From: an uncultured Lactobacillus sp.
Lineage (GTDB): Bacteria > Bacillota > Bacilli > Lactobacillales > Lactobacillaceae
NCBI GenBank assembly: GCA_937916845.1
Contig: CALFSK010000028.1
Span: 1-15,932 of the forward strand
DNA: 15,932 bases
Reading direction: 5' to 3'
The notes under the pieces were generated by a model, which saw only the letters and a program-made list of their open reading frames with translations, was not told the origin of the DNA and did no database searches. The position numbers were made by a program, and so were the translations under genes. Below are positions 7,790 to 15,765 of this stretch, one piece after another (the stretch's first letter is position 1; every line of letters begins with the position of its first letter).

Positions 7790-9208
7790 TTAATCACCCA
7801 CTTTGTGCTTGGCCTGATCGACTTGTTTTTGCGCTGCTGATTGGTCACTCTGCGCGTTCTTTAAGTCAGACTTAGCCGAATCCACCTTCTTGTCTTTATC
7901 CTTATCTTTACTGCCATCAATCTTGTTGGCGTCATCTAACTTCTTTTGGGCGTCGCTAACTTCATTCTTAGCAGCTTTGAGACTTAATAGCGCTTTGAGA
8001 TACTTGGCTTTAGGGCTGTTCACCCCAGCTAATTTGGTTTGGACGGTCTGGGCGTCTTGCGTATCGTTATGGGCTAGGAAGGCTTGTCCCATTCTCAATA
8101 AAACATCAGCGTTCGTCGTAAAGGATAATTGGTTATTAAGCGTATTGGTATCATAATTAACAATCGCTTTTTCGAGTTTCAATTGATCTTTTTGCTTACT
8201 CGTCGCCTTAGTTGGTAACTGCCAATCGGCCACTTGACTGCTATCTTGGTTGGCATAAGCCGCATTAACAACCTTGTTCAACTGACTTGGGTCAACGTTT
8301 AAGGCTTGCTGGTACTGACGATGCTTTAAAAAGACACTGACTTGCTTAGTTAAAGGATAGCCGGCCCGTTTCATATCTTTTTGCGCTTCCGACCATTGGT
8401 GATCATTTAAAGCGGTCTGAATTTGACCGCTATATTTTAATCGCGTGACCTGGGCTTGGTTCTGGTTAGCTAAGCTTTGATATTGCCGTTCGTCACTTTT
8501 ATGGACTAAGCCGACGGCCAAAACGGCCACAATCGCCACTCCGGCCACGCTCAACCATAAACGTTGTTTGGTTTTCTGCTGGGCCGTTTCAACTTCCTGC
8601 CATTCGTGATAACTCACAAAGTCCTCAATGCCGTTAACCACTTCCGTTAACTCATTTAACGACGTAGCTTTAGCTACTTGTTGTAAATAGTCATCAGGGT
8701 GTTTAGCTAGGGCTTCTTTAGGATTGCTTAGTAGCCGTTCATAGGGCGTCCCCGTCAAGCAAAATAGAATCAGCGCTTTGTATTTGGCTAAATTGCTATG
8801 TTTGTCATCATAAGGCATAAGTTCATTGGCCCGGTAAGCGTACCAAACATGTTGCATGGGGTAATACCATAGATTAGCTGGGTTTAAGGCAATATGATAC
8901 TGGCTATCAGCAACCACCTTTTGCGCCATAATTTTCTTGGCAACGGCTGCCCGGATCGCCTTATTTTCATGTGGTAATTTCTTTAATGATCTGACCTTAT
9001 CCGGCAAGGTATAAGTTAAAACAACCTTCTGGTCTTGTTCAACCACGTTAACCAACTGTAAGAAATTGGAATCAGCTTGCTTTAATTCGTTTAGCTCACT
9101 CAACTGGTCATATCGAAACTGATTGTGATTGAGTTCGAGAATTAACTTGTTCCCTTGTCGCTTGAACGTGCCGACCTCGATATTTAATAGCTGATTTGAT
9201 TTACTCAT
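7790..9208 (-). CDS. traF: EssB/YukC-like membrane protein TraF
   Basis: A 472-residue single-span membrane protein. The cytoplasmic N-terminal half contains NPANLWYY (109-116), LMPYDD (130-135) and KYKALILFCLTGTPYERLL (142-160). This pattern is very like the pseudokinase domain of EssB/YukC, a core part of Gram-positive type VII secretion. One membrane helix follows at about 217-236. An extracytoplasmic helical repeat region comes next, resembling the EssB C-terminal domain, and a charged coiled-coil tail with a KDKDKDKK stretch (about 405-472) ends the protein. The ATG at 9208 overlaps the end of traE by 8 nt and has GGAGG eight bases upstream. It occupies the TraF/TrsF position of pSK41/pGO1. 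It is probably a structural part of the transfer apparatus; the EssB relation is my reading of the sequence. Confidence 0.85.
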   Translation of the reverse strand: MSKSNQLLNIEVGTFKRQGNKLILELNHNQFRYDQLSELNELKQADSNFLQLVNVVEQDQKVVLTYTLPDKVRSLKKLPHENKAIRAAVAKKIMAQKVVADSQYHIALNPANLWYYPMQHVWYAYRANELMPYDDKHSNLAKYKALILFCLTGTPYERLLSNPKEALAKHPDDYLQQVAKATSLNELTEVVNGIEDFVSYHEWQEVETAQQKTKQRLWLSVAGVAIVAVLAVGLVHKSDERQYQSLANQNQAQVTRLKYSGQIQTALNDHQWSEAQKDMKRAGYPLTKQVSVFLKHRQYQQALNVDPSQLNKVVNAAYANQDSSQVADWQLPTKATSKQKDQLKLEKAIVNYDTNTLNNQLSFTTNADVLLRMGQAFLAHNDTQDAQTVQTKLAGVNSPKAKYLKALLSLKAAKNEVSDAQKKLDDANKIDGSKDKDKDKKVDSAKSDLKNAQSDQSAAQKQVDQAKHKVGD

Positions 9209-11216
9209 TTAAAGTCCCTCCTTCCTCTTCGGTGGTGGTCAAAGCGTCAATTTCACTTGGGGTTAAGGCCACGCGCTTTTGATAGTCCGGTTGCACGGCT
9301 GTCTCACGGTTGTATTTTTCTTGGTAAGCTTCTGGGTCGATTAGTCGTAGTTCTTCTTCGGTCAACTCGACACGCATAAAGGCGCGTTGGCTACCATAAA
9401 TCATCAGGGCTTCACCTTGCCTACGGCGTTCTAGTAACTTCTTTTCTTTATCTGAAAAGGTCATGCGTAATTTGGTAATCACATCATCGACACCTTTACC
9501 GTCAAGACCAAAGAACACTTTGGTATAGGAGTTCCCAATAATGGCTTCCCCAATGTTCTGCCCAGTATCTGTCGTTCCTTCGATCACATCTTGAATTTGC
9601 TGCGTTCCGGCGATCGCTCCAGCATTGTACTTTCTGAACCGCTTATACGCTTGATGGAAAAAAGTGGCGGCGGCTTTGTGCAAGGTCAAAAAGTGAAATT
9701 CATCAACAAACAATTTCTTGCGGCTATGCCGATCTTTGGTGATTTCGTCCCACAAATACTGGAAGGTATTCAAGTAGGCCGCTGATTGGACTTCCTGTTC
9801 ACTTTGCAGGGGTTTTAAATCAAAGGAAATGATCTTCCCCTTTAAGTTAACGTTGGTATGGCCGTCAAATAGGCTGTTAGAGCCATGGGTATAGCTGCCT
9901 AAAATATAGTAGAAGTCTTTAACCCGACTGAATTTGTCGGCGTCCTTGTCAGCTAGTTTTTCCAATTCGTCATAAACGTTGGATAGGGTCGGCCACTGAT
10001 CATCTTTAATCTCTTTTAAGCGGCTGTACTTCAAAATGCCACTGTTGACGTAGGCTTGTTTAACGACATCATCAAGGATTGCCAGTTCAACTTGGGTAAT
10101 CCCAGTTTTAAGGACTTCAAAGAACCCCTTTAATCGCTGAATTTTATCTTTAACTAGTAAATCAAGGTTCGTGACCGCTTCATCGGCGCTTAAGATTTCT
10201 TCGGAAAAGATTTGTAGCGGGTTAATTTTGTACTTCGCATTAGAAGTTAAGTGCAAGACTGCCCCACCCAAGGCTTCAACAATCTTGGTATATTCGTTTT
10301 CTGGGTCAATAATGTAAATTTGATAGTCTTGAATGGCGTAGCGTAAGATTTTCTGGATCATATAGGTGGTTTTACCAACCCCGGAAGTCCCGATAATGAC
10401 TTGATTTTGGTTAAGCGTCTTATTGCGATCCAGCATATCCACGGCAATTAAGCTGTTGGTATCTTTGTTAACCCCTTCAATATCAGATCTAGGCTTCAAG
10501 TCCAAAATTTCCGCGTCATCAAAGGGAAACATGCTGCTAGCGACTTCGGTATTACTCTCTTTATAGGTGTAATCCCCCATGAGGTTCTCATTAATTGGCA
10601 TGGTTGACCAAAATGCTTGGAAAGTCGCTTTAACGGGAACAAGGGGCTTCATTTGTAGCTTAATCAACGTATTCTTAACGTTTTCGGTTAAGTCATCTAG
10701 TTCTGCTAAACTATTGGCCCGCAGATAAACCAGCATATGTTGGTACACAAATGTGGTAGAATTATCGAGGTATTTATCTAGTTGCATGTTGGCTGAATCA
10801 ATATAGTTTTGCAGAATCTTCTTTTTATACGGGTCGAACGTATTTAACTTCTGCGCTTCCTTATTTTGAATCGTCTTCTTGTAATAGGTAATCATTGAAT
10901 TGTTACTGGCGCTGTCGATATATTGCACAATATCGATAACGCCTTTTTTGCGCTTTAACTCTGACAACCAGTTGCCATAAACCCGCTTGGGGTAGTCAGC
11001 AATTGCTAACACCCGAATAAAATTCTCCCCCGACTGGACGTAGGTAGGGTACTGTTCCCAGCTAAACGGGAATAGTGAATGCAAGCTATCACGATCAATC
11101 AGCTTGGTAAAGTCTTCAACCTCCGGTTTTTGTTTATTAACCGCTGGTTCACTATTTTGCTGACTTTCTTTTTTAGTTGGCATAAATAAATCAATGACCT
11201 TATCACCAAAACTCAT
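9201..11216 (-). CDS. traE: VirB4-family ATPase TraE
   Basis: A 671-residue VirB4-type ATPase, the main motor of the type IV secretion channel, bound to the inner face of the membrane. The N-terminal part (about 40-235) is the domain that interacts with the channel. The ATPase core follows, with Walker A GTSGVGKTT (276-284), IIDPENEY (302-309), Walker B KLFVDEFHF (501-509, acidic pair Asp505/Glu506), and GTQQ (537-540), which matches the conserved glutamine motif of the family. Length and motifs are those of a complete, active enzyme. The start is supported by AGGAGG seven bases upstream. It overlaps traF by 8 nt and follows traD after 11 nt, the same D-E-F-G order as in pSK41/pGO1. Confidence 0.97.
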   Translation of the reverse strand: MSFGDKVIDLFMPTKKESQQNSEPAVNKQKPEVEDFTKLIDRDSLHSLFPFSWEQYPTYVQSGENFIRVLAIADYPKRVYGNWLSELKRKKGVIDIVQYIDSASNNSMITYYKKTIQNKEAQKLNTFDPYKKKILQNYIDSANMQLDKYLDNSTTFVYQHMLVYLRANSLAELDDLTENVKNTLIKLQMKPLVPVKATFQAFWSTMPINENLMGDYTYKESNTEVASSMFPFDDAEILDLKPRSDIEGVNKDTNSLIAVDMLDRNKTLNQNQVIIGTSGVGKTTYMIQKILRYAIQDYQIYIIDPENEYTKIVEALGGAVLHLTSNAKYKINPLQIFSEEILSADEAVTNLDLLVKDKIQRLKGFFEVLKTGITQVELAILDDVVKQAYVNSGILKYSRLKEIKDDQWPTLSNVYDELEKLADKDADKFSRVKDFYYILGSYTHGSNSLFDGHTNVNLKGKIISFDLKPLQSEQEVQSAAYLNTFQYLWDEITKDRHSRKKLFVDEFHFLTLHKAAATFFHQAYKRFRKYNAGAIAGTQQIQDVIEGTTDTGQNIGEAIIGNSYTKVFFGLDGKGVDDVITKLRMTFSDKEKKLLERRRQGEALMIYGSQRAFMRVELTEEELRLIDPEAYQEKYNRETAVQPDYQKRVALTPSEIDALTTTEEEGGTLNE

Positions 11217-11227
11217 ACTGTTGCCTC

Positions 11228-11887
11228 CTATCCATTAAAATTGATCAAGTTCTTTAAAATCTCTTGGACTTCTTGACTAGTCAACACTTTGGCCGTCACA
11301 TCAAAGTCCGTTAACGCATTTTCAATATCCCGCTTAACTTGTTCGATCTTTTCGTCTAAATGAGTGACGGCTAAGTTTAAGCTTTTAACGCTCTTGTCTT
11401 TAATCGGTACCTTAACGATTAGCAGATGTTGCTTAGTCGTCATGTTTTTGGATTCCTGGACTTTAGTAAAGTGATCCAAATAACTGGCTATTAATTGGAT
11501 TTTGAACTGTTGCTCCGGGTGGTCTTTTTGTAAGGCGAGATACCGCCGTTTGAGACCATTGAGATAAGCCGTCATATTGACGGGAATCGTCGGCTCTAAG
11601 AACTGTAACGTGTCATCAACGCCTTCACCCAACGTACTCATGAGAAAGGCACCATAGTCTTCAAAAACGTCTTGCTGTTCTGTTTCATTCAACAGGTCAA
11701 GGTTGATCCCACTAACTGCCAAAATGCCGACCAAATTCCCCGTTTTAGTGACTTCGTAGTTGCCATACATGCCCACCACCAGGCTCATATCATCAATGGT
11801 CTCTTTACCACCATTGATTTTAGGCGGTTGGTAATCCCAATCGAGCTTCGCCGATTTATTGGCGGTTTTGCTCTTCTTCAAACGCAT
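11228..11887 (-). CDS. traD: Stand-alone VirB4-N-domain-like protein TraD
   Basis: A 219-residue soluble protein with no membrane segment. Residues about 33-90 (SLVVGMYGNYEVTKTG, then ILAVSGINLDLL) resemble the first domain of VirB4/TraC-type ATPases, which contacts the membrane partner. The rest is helical and charged, with no P-loop. It is not a fragment of traE, because traE carries its own complete N-domain, so the operon encodes this fold twice. The size matches TraD/TrsD of pSK41/pGO1, placed directly before the ATPase. It likely docks the VirB4 ATPase to the PrgI/VirB3-like protein upstream, with which it overlaps by 32 nt. The start has GAGGTGA five bases before the ATG. Confidence 0.87.
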   Translation of the reverse strand: MRLKKSKTANKSAKLDWDYQPPKINGGKETIDDMSLVVGMYGNYEVTKTGNLVGILAVSGINLDLLNETEQQDVFEDYGAFLMSTLGEGVDDTLQFLEPTIPVNMTAYLNGLKRRYLALQKDHPEQQFKIQLIASYLDHFTKVQESKNMTTKQHLLIVKVPIKDKSVKSLNLAVTHLDEKIEQVKRDIENALTDFDVTAKVLTSQEVQEILKNLINFNG

Positions 11888-12218
11888 TTAGTTCACCTCG
11901 CTTCTTCGGTTTTAAATAAAACAGTTTCTGACCATTGGCATAGCGGCGTTTCAACTTAAAGTTATCCCGCACTTTAATATTCTTCCGCGCCGCAACTGGC
12001 CGAATTGTTAAAATAGCCATGACAATCGTCATGGCTAAGACAACAATCACTATTTTTATCAGGACTAAGATCAGACCATAGGGTGGGATTGCAATAAAAA
12101 TTAAGCCCACTAGTCCTGCCAGCGCCACATAGCCAAAATCCTTCAAGGTGTAATCTTTCCAGATCCCGTAATCTTTATCTACGTTCTCTGGGAAGATAAA
12201 TTCTTTTCCTTTCTTCAT
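11856..12218 (-). CDS. PrgI/VirB3-like small membrane protein (TraC-like)
   Basis: A 120-residue protein with a short charged N-terminus (IFPENVDKDYGIW), two adjacent membrane segments (about 28-47 and 50-71), and a basic cytoplasmic tail (KVRDNFKLKRRY) ending in an acidic/glutamine segment. This layout is that of PrgI/TcpE/VirB3-type proteins, which anchor the VirB4 ATPase at the membrane. The position directly before traD and traE supports this. The start has AGGAG eight bases upstream, and its end overlaps traD by 32 nt. By order it corresponds to TraC/TrsC of pSK41/pGO1. The family assignment is based on topology and context, and sequence similarity within these small proteins is low. Confidence 0.82.
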   Translation of the reverse strand: MKKGKEFIFPENVDKDYGIWKDYTLKDFGYVALAGLVGLIFIAIPPYGLILVLIKIVIVVLAMTIVMAILTIRPVAARKNIKVRDNFKLKRRYANGQKLFYLKPKKRGELNAFEEEQNRQ

Positions 12219-12238
12219 TTGGCAGGCTCCTTTTTAAA

Positions 12239-12574
12239 TTAAGTGAATAGGCTGTAAACCCAAGGTAATAGCCAGATAATGGCTGCCGCTAAGGCCACTA
12301 AACCAGCCACCCGACCAACCGCGTGATAAACTTCTGATTTCTCTCGTGGATCGTCTGCGTCAGGCATTCTTTTGATAATAATAAATAGCGCCACACAAAT
12401 CCCGACTAAAACGACCAACCCGGTTAAAATACCTTGAATCGTCTTACCAGCGCTGGTTAGCTTGCTTTTAACTTCGCCACCGTCCGCCGCCAAAACAACC
12501 TGGGCGTTCATCAAGCCCAAATAAATTGCAGTAGCTCCAGTGGTTGCTAGCGCTTTTACTTTGCTGAACTTCAT
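12239..12574 (-). CDS. VirB2-like secreted/membrane subunit with signal peptide
   Basis: A 111-residue protein with an N-terminal signal peptide (MKFSKVKALATTGATA, then a hydrophobic run and a likely cleavage site VLA|AD near residue 29). Two membrane helices follow (about 45-66 and 88-109), joined by a short charged loop (KRMPDADDPREK). This is the architecture of VirB2/TrbC pilin-type subunits, which in Gram-positive systems probably line the channel rather than form long pili. The reading frame is open further upstream to 12646. The ATG at 12574 is clearly right, because GGAAGGAGG stands just before it and the signal peptide starts there. It begins one base after the stop of the upstream gene. 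Confidence 0.85.
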   Translation of the reverse strand: MKFSKVKALATTGATAIYLGLMNAQVVLAADGGEVKSKLTSAGKTIQGILTGLVVLVGICVALFIIIKRMPDADDPREKSEVYHAVGRVAGLVALAAAIIWLLPWVYSLFT

Positions 12575-12575
12575 G

Positions 12576-13190
12576 TTATTCCTCCTTCCTATCGTCTTCT
12601 GATGATCGTAATTGAATTTGTTCTGCCTGCGTTTCTTCTGGCTCACGCTGATAGAACTTGTTCATTTGTTCCTCGGCAATTTGCTGGCTTGGTAATGGAT
12701 CGGTGGCTAATTTGACGCGGCCGTTTTCACTCGTGGCTAAGTAATACTCTTTTTCTGACTGGCCTAATTCTTGGGTCTCTAAGACATGCAAATTATGTTC
12801 GTAACGGTCTAAGGCGTTATCAACTTCTAAGCCATAGAAACCTAAGAAGCCTTCCAGGAAACTCTCACCAAAAAAGGTCATTTCATTTTTAATTTGCTTA
12901 TATTGATGAGTTGGCTTATCACTAACTAGCTTTTCAGTTTTTTTGGCGTTCTTGCTGTCTTGATGACGATTAAACCAACTACTGATTTTTAATGGGTCGG
13001 TCTTAATCTGACGCTTAACGGTATTTTTGATTAATGCTTTCCGTACCTCGTCAATTGGTTTACCTTCCTGTTTCAATCGGTCTTGTAACTTGTCTTGATC
13101 CGCCAATTCTTGTTCGTCTTTAACCACGATAGCTTTCTGGCCATTATGAATTAGCTTGCCATTAATGCCCTGCCAGCTTTCTACTTTCAT
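12576..13190 (-). CDS. Conserved-looking soluble protein of unknown function (TraB-like by position)
   Basis: A 204-residue, highly charged, probably cytoplasmic protein with no signal peptide or membrane segment. The N-terminal 25 residues (KVESWQGINGKLIHNGQKAI) could form a small beta sheet. Lys/Arg-rich helices follow to about residue 95 (DEVRKALIKNTVKRQIK is one basic patch), and the last 30 residues are acidic and glutamine-rich. I do not recognise a catalytic motif. It stands second after the relaxase, following the helix-turn-helix gene, so a DNA-processing or relaxosome accessory role is possible but is inference only. The start is firm: a near-perfect AGGAGGTGA site lies seven bases upstream. 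The last three codons double as the ribosome binding site of the next gene. Confidence 0.83.
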   Translation of the reverse strand: MKVESWQGINGKLIHNGQKAIVVKDEQELADQDKLQDRLKQEGKPIDEVRKALIKNTVKRQIKTDPLKISSWFNRHQDSKNAKKTEKLVSDKPTHQYKQIKNEMTFFGESFLEGFLGFYGLEVDNALDRYEHNLHVLETQELGQSEKEYYLATSENGRVKLATDPLPSQQIAEEQMNKFYQREPEETQAEQIQLRSSEDDRKEE

Positions 13191-13203
13191 TGGATCACCT
13201 CCT

Positions 13204-13533
13204 TTAAATCAATCGGGATAATTGTTCTCTGGACGTTCCCCTATCCCGCCCTGTAAAATGGATTATTAGGAGGGTGGCACCTAAAAGTCTAAGTTTTAGG
13301 TGTTGATCCCCGTTAGCAACTCTACTGCTGACGAGGACGCCCTCTTTTTTTATATGCTTCTTAATCCACTCTATCCCTTCATCAGATATTAACTTGCTTT
13401 TCCCAGAACCAAGCATTAATTCTTCCGGAAACTCTTCTCTATGTCTGCTCAACCAAGCACTAACATAGTTGCGCCCATGTCCTAATTCACGACTTGCTTG
13501 TGCTAAACTATGCCATTTTTGTTTGTTTGCCAC
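13204..13533 (-). CDS. Small helix-turn-helix DNA-binding protein
   Basis: A 109-residue protein that begins with GTG at 13533, nine bases after an AGGAG site; no in-frame ATG near that point would keep the domain. Residues about 9-31 (LAQASRELGHGRNYVSAWL) read as a helix-turn-helix, followed by a basic segment with SDEGIEWIKKHIKK. The first 65 residues look like a compact DNA-binding domain. The last 40 are unlike it in composition and overlap two inverted repeats in the DNA, so the C-terminus may be a by-product of a nucleic-acid structure. It sits 82 nt after the relaxase and 13 nt before the next gene. It may regulate the operon or assist at oriT. No specific family is recognised. Confidence 0.75.
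   Translation of the reverse strand: MANKQKWHSLAQASRELGHGRNYVSAWLSRHREEFPEELMLGSGKSKLISDEGIEWIKKHIKKEGVLVSSRVANGDQHLKLRLLGATLLIIHFTGRDRGTSREQLSRLI
13214..13248 (-). repeat. 7-bp inverted repeat upstream of the next gene's ribosome binding site
   Basis: The arms CGGGATA and TATCCCG flank a 21-nt loop. The repeat lies at the very end of the helix-turn-helix gene, just upstream of the AGGAGGTGA site of the following gene. Together with the 9-bp hairpin it makes the 3' end of this gene unusually structured. Function not established. Confidence 0.55.
13278..13302 (-). repeat. 9-bp perfect inverted repeat in the 3' part of the helix-turn-helix gene
   Basis: The arms CACCTAAAA and TTTTAGGTG are separated by 7 nt and would form a stable hairpin in the minus-strand transcript. 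There is no T-tract after it, so it does not look like a simple terminator. It could be a protein-binding site or part of an RNA switch acting on the downstream genes. Confidence 0.7.
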
Positions 13534-13615
13534 ATGCGGATTCTCCTTTCTTTATTTTAGCTTTAGTTTAGCACATAAATAGGTGCATTGATACCATTTA
13601 ATTATTACATTTATC
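13534..13615 (-). other. Gap between relaxase and helix-turn-helix gene with CTAAA repeats
   Basis: An 82-nt AT-rich gap, the largest inside the gene cluster. On the minus strand it holds three near-tandem CTAAA units before the AGGAG site and a weak 4-bp hairpin GCAC/GTGC with an 8-nt loop. I found no convincing -35/-10 pair and no terminator. The repeats could be an operator for the following protein, but this is a guess. Confidence 0.4.
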
Positions 13616-15676
13616 TTACAAGTGCATACCACCGTCTTCATGCCGGTTCCGGGTTTGGTGTTGACGCTGCTTTTTCGTCATTTCCCACTCGGTTTCTTTC
13701 AGTCCACGTTCTTGCTTTTGCCGTTGGTAATCTTCATCACGAGCATATAGAACAGTCATAATCGCGTCACTAAAGGCCGTCTTTAAGTAATAGTCTGGAC
13801 TAACTGGCTTATAATTTAGCGGTTGATAATGCCCCATATTTGCTTTTCTGTACTGGTCGTCCTTGGCTTGTTGCCCTTTTAACTGCTTTTGGATTTTCTC
13901 GATCTGACTGTTCTTAATCGTCGGATCGGCTTTGCATTCGCCAAAAAAGAGTTGTTTAGTGCCATCATGCTTTAAAACCCGTTGTAAGTGATGATTTTCT
14001 AACTGATCTAAGCTAAGCTGTCCCGATAAATAAGCTAGTCCTTGTTGATGTTCTTGGGGACTGAACACCTGTGGTGGATTTGCTTGCCACTGTTCAATTG
14101 TTTCAGCCTGACATGGCTTTAAAACAGGATCATAGTACATCACGGCTGTATAGGCTTGTTCCTGTTTAGTCAATGGCAATCCATCTAAATCGCCTTTGGG
14201 AAAGGCCCTTTTCAATACTTCATGGTATTGCGTTTGAATAACTTGCTTAACAGCCATGATTGTTCGCAAATCTTTGACTGCGCGAGTAATCTTTTGCTGC
14301 TCGGTTGGTGAATACTTTTCTAGTAGACCTTGATCAACGTGTTCTAGACTTTCTAAGCTATCATCATGAATCATCAGCGTATATTTAAGCTCGATTTTGA
14401 CTTCCTTTTCTTGTTGCATTAATAACTTCCAGCCAACGTATGGCCGTTTGGTAAAGGTCAATAATTGTTGGGTCAACAAATCATCACGAATGTTCATTAA
14501 ACGTTCGTTTAATTCACTACCCTTGAAAACTGTTTGTTCGCTATCGGTTTCCTTAATTAATTCTCGTCTTTCAGCTTGCGTGGTCTGTTCAAAATTAAGC
14601 TCTGGATAAAGTTTTTTAGTCGTGCGATCAACCACTTTATTTAAGAGTTCATCTGCTTTTTTGAGTGAGCTTTCTTGTTGGTTAATTGTCAATAATTGTT
14701 TAGTCACATCTTCACCAACCGCATGTTTAATTAAGGTACTGTTTTTCCAATTAAATAGCATGCGCCGCTTATCATCTAAGTTCTCCAAACTGATATAAGT
14801 TTTCAGTTCATGGCTTAGCTCTTTAACTACCCGTTTTTCATTAAACGAGAAGTGTTTACTTAGGCTATCTAAATGACCTCTATTGATTACTTTTTCTTGG
14901 TTGTTTTTATAGCTGGCTTTGGCCTTGCGATAGTTCTTAACTTGTTGGTTAAATTCTTTTCTTTCATGCCGCTTACTATTGATTCCCTCATGTTGAGTTG
15001 GTGTATCATCTATTCCCTCCTCGATAAATGATTTTTCGCTGATCCTATCGGGAATATTTTTTTGCTCTAAAACTTGATTTACACTAACCGCCCAATTGTG
15101 CCGCCATTGATTGATTTTTTCTTTTTTATCCCAATCAACCAACCAAATTTTTCGGTTTCTCACATTCCCTGCAGGGGTCTTAGTTTTATTACCATGACTA
15201 TCTAAAATGTATTCGGTTTTTGTTTTCTGTCCCCAAGTACCATCGGGGTTAAATGGGCGATTGGTTAACATCACATGAGCGTGCGGATTATCTGGGTGGT
15301 CGCGATGAATTGCCACGTCGGCTACCATGCCCTCATCAACAAAATTTTCTTGCACATATTTTGTCAGTAATTCTTTCTGTTCGGATTCACTTAATTCTAC
15401 CGGTAAAGCCACGTTAAACTCTTTTGCATACCGTGAGTTTGATTTACGATCTTTCTTTTCAACTTCATTCCACAACTGCTCTCGATCACTGGCCCATTCT
15501 GGTGCATTTTTGGGGGTTAAAATAAAGCTTTCTGGCATAACCGAGCGGGCATAAAAATAGTGGCGACCTTCCTTATCATCAAATAGCTTTTCACCACTTC
15601 GATAAGCGGAACTGGCAATCGCACTTCGTCCTTTACCAGCACTAATATTACTAAAGCTCATGTGAAAAATTGCCAT
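13616..15676 (-). CDS. traA: MobQ-type (MobA/MobL) conjugative relaxase TraA
   Basis: A 686-residue relaxase that nicks oriT, stays covalently bound to the 5' end and pilots the strand into the recipient. Numbered from MAIFHMSF, the relaxase domain (about 1-200) shows motif I with catalytic Tyr25 in [10 protein letters not shown], an acidic motif [12 protein letters not shown] (81-92), and the metal-binding histidine motif [13 protein letters not shown] (124-136; His124, His132, His134). The rest (about 220-686) is a long charged helical domain as in the pSK41 Nes relaxase, where the C-terminus is needed for transfer. The ATG at 15676 is preferred because AAAGGTGG lies eight bases upstream. 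A GTG at 15688 lies within that binding site. It is the first gene of the operon, about 110 nt from oriT, and the family and the oriT type agree. Confidence 0.96.
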   Translation of the reverse strand: MAIFHMSFSNISAGKGRSAIASSAYRSGEKLFDDKEGRHYFYARSVMPESFILTPKNAPEWASDREQLWNEVEKKDRKSNSRYAKEFNVALPVELSESEQKELLTKYVQENFVDEGMVADVAIHRDHPDNPHAHVMLTNRPFNPDGTWGQKTKTEYILDSHGNKTKTPAGNVRNRKIWLVDWDKKEKINQWRHNWAVSVNQVLEQKNIPDRISEKSFIEEGIDDTPTQHEGINSKRHERKEFNQQVKNYRKAKASYKNNQEKVINRGHLDSLSKHFSFNEKRVVKELSHELKTYISLENLDDKRRMLFNWKNSTLIKHAVGEDVTKQLLTINQQESSLKKADELLNKVVDRTTKKLYPELNFEQTTQAERRELIKETDSEQTVFKGSELNERLMNIRDDLLTQQLLTFTKRPYVGWKLLMQQEKEVKIELKYTLMIHDDSLESLEHVDQGLLEKYSPTEQQKITRAVKDLRTIMAVKQVIQTQYHEVLKRAFPKGDLDGLPLTKQEQAYTAVMYYDPVLKPCQAETIEQWQANPPQVFSPQEHQQGLAYLSGQLSLDQLENHHLQRVLKHDGTKQLFFGECKADPTIKNSQIEKIQKQLKGQQAKDDQYRKANMGHYQPLNYKPVSPDYYLKTAFSDAIMTVLYARDEDYQRQKQERGLKETEWEMTKKQRQHQTRNRHEDGGMHL

Positions 15677-15719
15677 GTCGGTCACCACCTTTCTTTGGGT
15701 TTATGGGTTTGACTTTGTT

Positions 15720-15734
15720 GTCGCCATCGGCGAC
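15720..15734 (-). repeat. 6-bp GC-rich hairpin in the relaxase leader
   Basis: The arms GTCGCC and GGCGAC are separated by 3 nt and lie between oriT and the traA start, about 45 nt upstream of the start codon. The transcript would form a tight GC-rich hairpin. No T-tract follows on either strand, so it is not a typical terminator. It may be a relaxosome binding site or may tune traA expression. Confidence 0.6.
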
Positions 15735-15765
15735 TTCTAATACAGGTTTTAATGGGTTTAGCACA

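Noticed and set aside
12575..12646. Longer start for the VirB2-like protein at 12646
   Set aside because: It would overlap the upstream gene by 71 nt and place a charged stretch before an evident signal peptide. The ATG at 12574 has a strong binding site.
13278..13302. Rho-independent terminator
   Set aside because: The stem is AT-rich, lies inside a coding region and has no T-tract after it. Genes continue downstream with close spacing.
15677..15688. GTG start for the relaxase at 15688
   Set aside because: The GTG lies within the ribosome binding site of the ATG at 15676, and the MobA/MobL family begins at MAIFHMSF.
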